A DNA stretch of 64,000 nucleotides from Ascoidea asiatica. Its lineage: Eukaryota > Ascomycota > Saccharomycetes > Ascoideales > Ascoideaceae. The stretch is from NCBI GenBank assembly GCA_001600695.1, contig BCKQ01000018.1, positions 102,518 to 166,517 of the forward strand. The letters are read 5' to 3'. The translations under genes and the position numbers were made by a program. This document shows, one piece after another, positions 55,176-64,000 of the stretch (position 1 is its first letter; every line of letters begins with the position of its first letter). The notes below the pieces were generated by a model. It searched no databases, was not told the DNA's origin, and was given only the letters and a program-made list of their open reading frames with translations.

Positions 55176-58100
55176 CTAAACGTTTAGCATTTTAAGATAC
55201 TGATGGAGTTTGGAAGTTTTTGAAAACTTTGCGAACATATCGGTAGGATTATAATTTCCAGGAATATGAAAAACGTTTAATAACTTAAACTTTGTAATAT
55301 CATATAAAAATTTTATCCTAATGGTAATGTGCCTTGGATAAGGTAGCATAACCTTTTCAAAATGGTTAACTTTGAAGACTAATCCAGCATTATCAATAAA
55401 CATATTGGAAGGTGAATAATGTTTGGTTTCTGTTTCAGTTTCCTGTATGAGAGAACTCAAATAAAAAAATAACTTTTGCACCTATTGTGGCTCGCATAAT
55501 TTCAGCTTCATAAGACGATAAGGGCGGGGTGGGCCCAACAGTAGATGACTTTCAAGATACCGCACTACCACGATAAGTTAAAGCAGAACCTGCACTACTG
55601 TCCGTAGAATAAGAACCATCTGAGAAACATGGATTGTTTAGCAATTGATTAGTTTTAACTGGTACTTAAAACTAATTGATCCTTTAAGGTATCTAAGAAG
55701 ATGCTTAGCCCTAGTTAAATCATTTGTTGATGGGCGAGACTTACTTTTGGTTAGTTCATGAGAAGCTAAAGCAATATCTAGACGATTATGAGTCGCTAAA
55801 TAAAGTAATGAACCAACGATTTGTAGATAAAGATTTTTATCTTTATCACTAAGCATGATTTTTGACCCCTCAAGAATAAAATAAGGATACGATCTTGTGG
55901 TTGAATCAAGAAATTTGAATTTTTCTAGGATACAGGTTCGAGTGGTAACAGAAGTCATTATAACTTCACCGTCTATTGATGAGAAATCTAGACCTACAAA
56001 CTGTTCAACGAATGTTTCTTTAGTTGATAACCTGGTTTTCAATTTGTCTAGAAAGGCTGAAATGTGTTTAAGCTTTTTCTCCAAAAATATTCAATCATCC
56101 AAATAGATGGCTAGTAGTAAACCAGTTGATGATTTAAAACAGCAGTATTCTGAGAGTAGCTGATTACATTCCAGCAGAGTTCGAGTGGTTTTAAAATGGG
56201 GGGAAACGATCAAGGAAATTGTCTTAGAGCATAAAGGGAATTCCTTAACTTAACATATTTTGTGTTAGATCCGCCCTTAAATCCTTTTGTGGGTTCTAAA
56301 AAACTAATTGTTCTCAAGAATAGGAGCATGAGGAAATGGTGTTGATATATCAAGTGTCTTAATCTTAAGCCTTTAATGTGGAGCAAATAAAAGGAGAATT
56401 CTAAAATGATCCCTATTCAAACCTGGACTACTGAATTGAAATTTTGATAGTCTTGGACCATCAAACTTTTCGAATTGGCCATATACACCAACTCTTGCTT
56501 TATGTTTAAGATTTAAAGTGATATTATCAATTTTAATATTAAATATCCATCCTGTTTCAAATAGTTTTGTCTTCCTTGGTAGACTATCGGTGGTCTCCAA
56601 CACATCAAATTGAATAATTTGATGGTGGAACAAATTTATTTTCTGAATGACGGTTATTGGAGTCAACGTTTTTTCAATGGTAGTTGGTTAAGCAACAAGA
56701 GTTTGATATATTGGAATTGGTGAGTCAGGATTTTTTGCTTTGACAATAATTGATAAACTTTTGGTAGCAACATTTAGAGAATAAAGTTCTCTAATATCTG
56801 TAATAGTTGCACTGGAATCAAACAAAAATGTTGTAGTTGCCTTAGCAACCTGATAAGAACATGAGTACTCATTATATCCAAGAAATATTCCATATTCCCA
56901 ACTATCTGTGTTATATCTATTCAAAACATCTAATCCAAATAGAGAAAGGTAACCTTATTTGACCGTCTCTCATAATACAAATAAAGGAATCTCATTATCC
57001 GAGGAGTGACTTTGCCTGTTTAGTAATACACCAGCATATTCTGTAGGTTTATTAAATAAATGTTCATGAAAAACTGAAGGATGATGAGATAAAATTTATG
57101 TCATACATTTAAGTTTTCTAATACCTGATTCCGATCTACCATTATGAAAAAATTCATATCCGTCTGGTAGTCCAATCATTGTACGGTACTGCGATTTTTT
57201 ATACTCTGTTCGATTATCAGTTTTTTATTCAGGTTCCCGTAAATTTAATCTAGTGCACCATTTTGAAATAACTTTATCTATTTGAGGGCTATCAGAAAGT
57301 TTGTCTTTAACAGAAAATGCAGCTGTGAATCTACTTTAATCATCCATCAAAATAACTAGGTATTAGCCATAGTTTTGTCGGGTGATATCTGAAAAATGTA
57401 CAATTGAGAGCTTTCTGACTGTTAGTTTAGCTGGCAACTTTGAAGTATGTGAATTATTTTTCAAATTAATTAACATGCAGATTTGACAGAGTTCAATTTT
57501 GAATTGCTCATTTCTGGTTAACTTGTATTGTAGCTTAAGGTTTGCAGAACCAGAAAGATGACCTAATGAATTGTGCAATTTAAGAATTTTATCTTCCGGA
57601 ATACCCAAATACTTTTCATTGAGACTAGGAAGTTTGACTGAATTTATGTCAAAAATTGAGTCTTCATTATCCTGTATAGCATATGAATTATCGACAACCT
57701 TTGACCAGATGAATAGTTATTTAATTTTTTAATAACTAAATCTGGTTGAAAATTGTTAGGATTATAAGCGAAGTTATTTGTTGCATTTTGTTTAACAATC
57801 TCTATATTTCCCCCAACAAGAATCCCATTTTCCATAGAAAGCATGTTGAAGTCATTACATGAAAGTTTACCTTCGAGTAATTGAAAGTGTCTGTCATGAA
57901 CTGCAGCAAACTGATGAGGGTTCTTCCATTTTCAATGAGAATAGCTTGAACATCTTCTGAACAGTTATCAGGAAACTTCATAGTCACGGAACCAATTCCT
58001 TTAGTGTACTCTGCATTTTCGCCAACTCCTTTAAGTAATACTTGGTTCCTTCTCCAATTTTTTACTAAAGGTCTATCACTGGTAACAGAGATGATGGCCC

Positions 58101-60540
58101 CTGTAGTCCATAAGATAGGATAAGAAGCATTATTAATATTTGAAAAAAAGAAACATTTGATTCCCTCAGCAAATGAACTAGTAGATGATGGAGTTTCAGC
58201 AATATTTGCATTTTGTTAGTATGCATTGCTGTTACTATTATTATATAATTCTGAATTATGATTTTCTGAACCAGAATATCCTTGATCATGATTATTAAAT
58301 GAATTTGGACTCAAATTTTCATTATTCTTATTTGTAGAAGGATCTTGATGTTTATGATTAATAAATTTATTTGAGTTATTAGTTGATTACTGTTGTTTAT
58401 GTGCTCACCAAATGGATGTTTGGCTTGACAACCACGACAATAGGGTTTAGAATCTTAGAAAGATTTTTTGTTGTTACCATTACTTTTGTTTGAACTAGGA
58501 GAATCAATATTATCTGAGGATTGGTTATGATTAAGTGTATTAGAAAGATGTGTTTTAGGTCTTTCGTTGCCAAAAATAACAACATTAACACCAGCATTAT
58601 TATTATGTTGTTGTATGTTGAGATGTTTATGGTTAATCATTTTAATAATTGATTTAAATTTGAGACCTATTTTATTCTGAAGTAATTGACCCAAACATCT
58701 TTAAATTTGTTTTTCAAGTCCTGGCAATCTTGAACGTTCATGTTTGATCCTGATTCTTACTTACATGGTTTGTCATGATGTAGCAGGATCTGAAAAAGTT
58801 TTTTTCAAATTCTTTAGATCCATTATTAAGACTATGAAATATTTGAAGAAACTATGCTTCTTTTGGAAAATCCAATCTATAAAGTCTTTGAAGGGAAGTT
58901 GCAAAGATATTACCATCTGGAACCAATGAATTTAATTCATTCCAGATTTTTGTTCGAAATAATAGAGATCTATATATGCTAGGGCATATATTGGTACTAA
59001 CACCATAGGTGGCGATGGTCTTAAAGACACTTATCTATAGTAAACGTAAAAGAATTATGTATTATACAATAACGTGTGTACACTATGTATAATCATGCAT
59101 AGAGATGCATAAGTAGGCATAAATACACATATTGTTGCATAAAGTTGAATTAAGTTGCATGAAGAATACATCAATTTACATGACCTTGTATGAGTCTGTG
59201 TACAGGTACACAGATAGTCGGACATCATGTGATATTTAAGTCACATGTCATAGGTCATTTGTGCTTACGTCAGGTATAGCGTACAAAGTAGAAAAGACCT
59301 TGAGATTGGTACCAGCCATAGTCGTATAACCTTTAAGAGCATATTAAAGCTAAGCCACTCGGTACGAGGAGAATTAAAAACGAGTTAGGATTTAGCGTCT
59401 ATCCGGATAAAAGTTAAATCCGAAAGGCCAATCGGATCCAGGCAGGGACGCCTTCTGGATGGCTGGATTGGCTAAGCTTAGTTTCATGTGAGATAAGGTA
59501 TAATTCTCAGTGCGTATACCGAATTGTCTGAGAGTAAACAGGAGACTAGTGGAGCTAGTCCCGTAAGGGATTTATTCCGAGTACGGCTTCGGGCTTAAAG
59601 ATTATTCCCGGCAATTAATGCGATTGTCTACCCCACTGCAAAGTGGGCTGATTGATTTTACTATGGTAAAATTGAAATGTGAATTTCAATTGATTTCTAA
59701 TCAAGTTGTCAACCCTTTTTACAAGGTAAACTTGATTTCCACCCTGATTTTTCGAAGGAATCCTGGGACTTTTGGGAATTCCCGCTAATTCTCGATAGTT
59801 CTGCGGGACCCCGTAGGAATCCCGAATTAATATAAAAGGAATCGATTTCCTCTTATTTTTTATATAATTTATTGAGTTTTGTTTTTAGATCATCGATTAG
59901 CACGAGTTAATTGATTAATACATAGTTTGTAAGTTCGTAAAATTTATATATTCCATTTTGTAAAATGAATGAAAATTCACAACAATTTTCAAAGATGATT
60001 TGTTTCTCTAACGGTTTCCTTGTACCCTGGGCACAGTATCACGAAATGTTCGTGATAATGCTTTGTCAAGTTGCTTCAAATAATATGCTGTTGTTGGCAT
60101 ATCATCAGCAAATAAGAAGCAATCCAAATTTGTGATAATTAAATTTATCCCATTAGGGAAAAGCGTTTGTAAAAATTTTGATACATTGTCATCACGTTGA
60201 ATTTCAGGTCCAAGTTCTTCTTTTGGAATATAAAACTAACCACTTGTTGCATCGAGGTTATATTTGTTTGACATCTTTTTAAGTTGAATACATTCTGAGG
60301 CAATGCCAGCAATTGCACCCTTTCGGAAATCATTATTGTAAAGTTTCTACTAGTTGTAGAAGGTATACGATGAAAAACATTTGCAAGCTTAGTTGTTCTT
60401 GTGCTAGAAAGCTTGAAGACTGAAATAGATTGTTGGTAACAGAAGATTCTGAATTCGATTCTGAATTAAACGGGAAGATGAATTTGGCTCTAAAGGAAAA
60501 CCAATTTTTGCCATACAGGTATTGTTTTTAAGTTCAATAA
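55176..60540 (-). pseudogene. Copia 2 gag-pol (broken)
   Basis: Gag starts near 60540 and continues across LTR-B copy E to a knuckle-like YCRGCQAKHPFGEH at about 58440. The protease site appears degenerate (TTGAIISVTSD near 58090). Integrase has the finger KLHNSLGHLSG...CQIC (57580-57480), then LVILMDD and a C-terminal block ending YGIFLGYNEYSCSYQVA (56880). RT has GWIFNIKIDNITLNLKHKAR (56550) and AIYLDD followed by a stop (56110). VGSLLYLATHNRLDIALASH (55830) follows. RNase H has SSYEAEIMRATIGAK (55500), MFIDNAGLVFKV (55410) and FHIPGNYNPTDMFAK (55270), with a stop at 55176-55178. Many stops and shifts; dead. Confidence 0.8.
58951..59984 (+). repeat. LTR-B copy E, solo LTR nested in copia 2 gag
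   Basis: A 1,034-bp solo LTR with termini TGTTCG...CACAACA, flanked by the 5-bp duplication ATTTT (58946-58950 and 59985-59989). TATAAAAG at 59831-59838 is followed by a short R-U5, so its sense is plus. Together with copy B this defines the family boundaries. Copia gag sequence continues on both sides. Confidence 0.95.
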
Positions 60541-61960
60541 TCAAAAGTAATTAAAGTAACTTATCAGTAAACCATTTATACAATCAATAATAACAATTAA
60601 AATAGCTCGGAAATACAAATAAGAAAACTTATTTCTCGATTTCTAAATTTTACTTTAATTGATTTCCAATTACAGCTTTGAATAAGTTGAATTTTATATT
60701 TTCGATACAAGCGTGAGATCAAATTAGAGAGATCAGATTCCCAAGGATACTGAATTAATATCAATTTATAATGTATTTTGCTGAACTAGAATTATATAAA
60801 TTTGTTTTGATTACTGTTTTAAAAGTAAAACGCGTTTGAATTTTTCATTTTGAATTGCTATTTAATATAAAATATCAATCGGAAAAATAAACTATAATTG
60901 TTGGGGAAATAAAAAAGTTTTATTGAAATTTTGATTTTATTTAAAAACATATAGTTATAGGTTTCAAATAGTAATGAATTAATAAAATAGTTTTATTTTT
61001 GATCCGTTTTATTAAACAAAGCTCAATATTAAAGATGGGCTTTATTTGGTTATGCTTCGTTTGGTAATTATCACCTTCTTTCATGCTTGTACTCTAATTT
61101 TGATAATTATTTACAACCAACGCTTTACCTTGTTAAAGCGTTCGCGAAACCATAGCCGACCATATCAGGCTTATATAATCAGTTTAGCCCATAGTACAAT
61201 GCGGTCAGACCAACTCAGCAAAAACAAACTAAGTTTTAATAACTTTATTACAATATGTCCAATATTGATGGTCCTCCAAAAAGCCAATACTGGAATATTA
61301 ATGTTTGTGGAGTAGTAGTCTCCATAACCAGACATACAGTATTATCGCAGGGTTAATCTATGACGTAGGTGCTTATACTGGCTACTTAATGATGTGTAGT
61401 AGCTACGGGACTTTTTAAGGTCCGTTTCCTGAACAAACAATGCATCAATGAGTATGTTTTTGAGATTGTATTACCAGACATGGAGTTTTATGTGCTGCCT
61501 GGTTGTATCCAATTTCTAGAAACTATGGTTTTTTAAATTATAAATTGCTTCACAAATCAGGTTCGGTTTTTTTGTTTTTGTTTAGAAAATAATTTTAAAA
61601 GTCGTGCAACTTGGACATGACAATTAGGACAAGGGGAACATTTTTTTGTTAATTGTAGTTGAAGTGCCGACATGTGTTTTAGACTTCAACGGGCACATGG
61701 CATTGATGGAGACGGACAACCACCACTGACACCCATTTATATTTTTTGCTTTATGATTGAATGACACTATAGGGTGTACATTGGATTGGAAATGGTGGAA
61801 TCCGTTTAAAAGTTTGGAAGCCACAATGTTAAAAACAAATGCAATCAAAAATACAAATTTATTTGTCAAACAGGAATCAACTTTTATTTTAGAGAACTGG
61901 TTTGTCAAACAACTGATAAGTTTGTTGTTTCGATTTTACGTTAGCTGTTTTTCATAGCTT
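60541..61960. other. 1.4 kb between copia 2 5' LTR and gag
   Basis: This is longer than a normal copia leader, so it may contain another insertion. The ORFs at 61046-61315 (+) and 61624-61908 (-) are open but unidentified. The minus one ends SINAMCPLKSKTHVGTSTTI. Positions 61050-61700 are GC-richer than the flanks. Confidence 0.35.
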
Positions 61961-62095
61961 GTAAGTACTAATTTAAGAGGTTGAGGATCCCTTTTTGGCA
62001 GGAGAAAAATGAACGGTCATTGTATTTATCCATTACGCATCAACGGAGAGTATGGGACTGAACGTTGGCAAAAGGGCAAATAAGATTTTCCTGTC

Positions 62096-62635
62096 TGCTT
62101 ATAAAGTCAGATTGTTTTAATTTAATATAAAAACAATAATATTGATTAATAAATTGAGGTTGTTAAAAACAAATTGACTGATGATGATTAAAAAATTCAT
62201 AAAATTGAAAAAAAAAAGATTAAAGCTTTTCGTAGTAACGTTTTGAATAAAAAACTTTATCGATAATCAAAACAAAAATTAAAAAAGTGTTTTAATATCT
62301 CTTCAAATTTCATGCTGGTCCTGGAAATGTCAACAAAGGTCTACTTAATGGAGAAATAAATAAACAAAATCAAAAATCCAAAAAAATTAGAGAAGTAAAT
62401 CAAACGCGTAATAAAAAGTAAAACAAAAAATCAAAACATAAAATAAAAATTGAAACAGATAATCAAAATTGAAACAAAAAACTAAATCATATAATAAAAA
62501 TTGAAACAGGTAATAAAAATTGAAACACATAATAAAAATTGAAACAAAAAATTGAAACAAAAAAAAACACGGGATCATAACTTAGTATTATAAGAACTGC
62601 GGTCAGAAATGATTGTTGAAGCATTTCTGTCAACA
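62096..62635 (-). mobile_element. Element X copy 3: 540-bp solo LTR
   Basis: On the plus strand it runs from TGCTTATAAAG to TTCTGTCAACA, giving TG...CA ends. Alignment with the uninterrupted LTR at 54890-54960 shows the exact insertion point. The empty site reads TTCCGGTCTAAG, and here GGTC follows the element while TGTC precedes it, consistent with a 4-bp duplication with one later change. The interior has tandem AATAAAAATTGAAACA repeats. It shares its 5' end and about 300 bases with the leader of X copy 2. Confidence 0.7.
62401..62566. repeat. Tandem repeat inside the X solo LTR
   Basis: Imperfect 16-19-bp units of the form ATAATAAAAATTGAAACA, about eight copies, some truncated. X copy 2 has only two or three related units, and X copy 1 has a different repeat in the equivalent place. 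Confidence 0.75.
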
Positions 62636-62708
62636 GGTCTAAGAGGGTAACGTCGTACATTGTGTGAGACAATAAGGGACATGGCCTTTTAAGCCTAATA
62701 TGTTAACA

Positions 62709-63050
62709 GAAGCACTAGATACAGCCTCTTAGTTAAGCAGGTGATTCTCGGAGATAAGAAGTTAGTTATAATTGGTATTTTGATGAAGTGAAATTGGGTG
62801 TGAAATTGGTGTGAAATTGGTGTGAAATTGGTGTGAAATTAGTATAAGATAAAATGAAGAGATTCGTTAATCTATTGGCATGTAAACACAATTGTATTTC
62901 CCCTAAAACTGTATGATTATAAATATTGAATTCAATTTTCCAGATTATATTTATCTTCTTTGATTCACTAAGTTTTATCAGTTAATAGTATCCATTGTTT
63001 TTCAAGAATAAACAATTAAATCCATAACAAGTTAGATTTTTGTTCTAAAA
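62709..63050 (+). other. IST2 5' flank
   Basis: The 340 bases between the copia 2 LTR and the IST2 ATG. They contain an 11-bp tandem repeat at 62799-62840 and a T/A-rich proximal region. The transposon boundary is thus within 350 bp of the gene, close enough to affect its promoter. Confidence 0.5.
62799..62840 (+). repeat. 11-bp tandem repeat in the IST2 promoter
   Basis: The unit TGTGAAATTGG is repeated 3.8 times without error, preceded by a partial GTGAAATTGGG. It starts 252 bp before the ATG. Confidence 0.85.
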
Positions 63051-64000
63051 ATGGATGGAGCTCATAATGCCAAAGATAATACTTTAAATGATATTAGTGA
63101 TAATTCAAATTCAAGTACAATTTCAGATTGTTCTTTACAACAATTAAATCCAGATTTTGTGATTTCAATAAATTATCCAATTGATTTAAAAACTTTGAAA
63201 CCAACAAATGAAGCAAAATTAAATTTAAATAATTTATTAAATAAATTGATTAATTATGGGTTTTTGGTTCAAATTAGACCTGGTAGTAATAATGAAAGTT
63301 TATTAATTTTTTTAAAATTAAAATTAGAATATTTGTTAATTGCGATTAAAAATTTCAAAATTAAAGATTATTTATTTAATGTTAATCAAGATTTAATTCT
63401 TAAGGATAATGATAATAATAATGACTTGAAATTAAAATTAAATGATTCAAGTAAATTAAGAATAATTTATGCAATTTTAGTTAATGATAAAGCTGATGGT
63501 GGTATTGGTTTATCTCCAAATTCAAATGATTGGTCATTCATCAATTCAATTCAACCAATTCATGATTTAAATTTTAATAAAAAAATGATCAAAAAATTGA
63601 CGTCAAATTTATTTACTCAAATTACATATAAAGACATTAATTTAATTCATAATAAGTTTGGTGAAAAAGTTTCTTTATATTTTGCCTTTTTACAATTTTA
63701 TACAAATTGGTTAATTTTTCCATCAATTATTGGACTTTTCTTCTTCTTATTAAATTTGAAAAAATTTTCATTTATTTTCACTTTTATCAATCTAATTTGG
63801 GGAGTTTTTTTTATTAATTTTTGGAATAGACAAGAAGCTATTTATTCAATAAAATGGAATACAAAAAATTCATTAAAAATTGATTTAAAGAAAAAAGATT
63901 TCAAAAGTAATTTGAAAATTATTGATTATATCTCTGGTAATGAAATTATTCATTATTATTCTTGGAAAAGATTTTTAAAAAAAATTTGTTTTATACCTCT
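63051..64000 (+). CDS. IST2: IST2-like anoctamin/TMEM16 family protein (3' end outside window)
   Basis: The ATG is at 63051 and the frame is open to the window edge (316 residues visible). Ist2 tethers the cortical ER to the plasma membrane and belongs to the TMEM16 family. The N-terminal ~200 residues are cytosolic. The family block that opens the membrane domain follows: HNKFGEKVSLYFAFLQFYTN then WLIFPSIIG (TM1, about 208-229), a second helix (about 239-258) and NFWNRQEAIYSIKWNTK, matching the anoctamin 'W.r...l...W' motif. The ER-retaining membrane core and the basic C-terminal PI(4,5)P2-binding tail lie beyond the edge. No in-frame CTG. This is the first intact host gene after 47 kb of repeats. 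Confidence 0.85.
   Translation, partial: MDGAHNAKDNTLNDISDNSNSSTISDCSLQQLNPDFVISINYPIDLKTLKPTNEAKLNLNNLLNKLINYGFLVQIRPGSNNESLLIFLKLKLEYLLIAIKNFKIKDYLFNVNQDLILKDNDNNNDLKLKLNDSSKLRIIYAILVNDKADGGIGLSPNSNDWSFINSIQPIHDLNFNKKMIKKLTSNLFTQITYKDINLIHNKFGEKVSLYFAFLQFYTNWLIFPSIIGLFFFLLNLKKFSFIFTFINLIWGVFFINFWNRQEAIYSIKWNTKNSLKIDLKKKDFKSNLKIIDYISGNEIIHYYSWKRFLKKICFIP

Larger units (their letters stand above)
54700..62708 (-). mobile_element. Ty1/copia element 2, decayed, minus strand, with nested insertions
   Basis: It is bounded by a 3' LTR (from 54960 down to about 54700) and a 5' LTR (from 62708 down to about 61960). The LTRs start TGTTAAGC and TGTTAACA and share TTGTCTCACACA, TTACCCTCTTAGACC, GGAAAATCTTATTTG and GGGATCCTCAA-like words. 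Gag, integrase, RT and RNase H follow in copia order between them. Two later insertions are visible: X solo LTR (62096-62635) in the 5' LTR and LTR-B copy E (58951-59984) in gag. The 1.4 kb between the 5' LTR and gag may be a third. Confidence 0.75.
61960..62708 (-). repeat. 5' LTR of copia element 2, split by the X solo LTR
   Basis: In element sense it begins TGTTAACATATTAGG at 62708 and runs to TTACCCTCTTAGACC at 62636. It resumes after the X insertion with GACAGGAAAATCTTATTTGC at about 62095 and continues to about 61960. Removing X restores colinearity with the 54960 LTR. Confidence 0.75.

Noticed and set aside
1-64000. CRISPR arrays, bacterial operons, rRNA genes and telomere repeats
   Set aside because: None seen. 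The content is eukaryotic, tandem repeats are simple or LTR-internal, and no telomere-type array occurs.

Overview
The window reads as nuclear DNA of an AT-rich budding yeast (Saccharomycotina). NOC2, SHO1, JEN and IST2 homologues are recognisable, the genes look intronless, and asparagine and serine runs are common. The intact host reading frames total nearly 3,000 codons. I found one in-frame CTG codon in them, at residue 14 of the JEN-type transporter, in a disordered tail. This suggests a lineage with reassigned CUG, such as Ascoidea and its relatives. That placement is an inference.

Layout. Positions 1-16170 are an ordinary gene-bearing arm: the 3' part of a fungal transcription-factor gene (+), NOC2 (-), SHO1 (+), an unrecognised Asn/Ser-rich protein (+), a JEN-family monocarboxylate transporter (+) and a single-pass, probably vacuolar membrane protein (-). 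The intergenic spaces are long and AT-rich, and some hold GC-richer islands. Positions 16171-62708 hold about 46.5 kb with no intact host gene, built almost entirely from decayed and nested mobile elements. IST2 begins at 63051 and runs off the right edge.

The repeat block contains:
(a) a nearly complete Ty3/gypsy element on the minus strand (16171-22382), with 485-490 bp LTRs and a 4-bp target duplication;
(b) five copies of a ~1.04 kb LTR (called LTR-B here) in alternating orientation (30336, 40445, 46748, 50828, 58951). Two of them sit with exact 5-bp duplications inside older Ty1/copia elements;
(c) a decayed copia element on the plus strand (36921-43025);
(d) a second decayed copia element on the minus strand (about 54700-62708);
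(e) a low-copy LTR family (called X here) with variable tandem repeats in the LTR and a gag-position ORF resembling nothing I recognise (22850, 25461 and a solo LTR at 62096);
(f) a minus-strand piggyBac-type transposase relic (about 43765-44985);
(g) several protein-like but broken stretches I could not identify.

The nesting gives relative ages. The copia elements, the piggyBac relic and LTR-B copy D are oldest, X and the remaining LTR-B copies came later, and the gypsy element is probably youngest. LTR-B copies A and B lie 9 kb apart in opposite orientation. They share a nearly identical ~490 bp core flanked by diverged ends, which looks like gene conversion between inverted repeats or an assembly-consensus effect. 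A gene-free block of nested retroelements with inverted repeats could be pericentromeric, but sequence alone does not show this.

Caution: there is a 295-base N gap in the gypsy gag and scattered single Ns where near-identical copies were probably merged.
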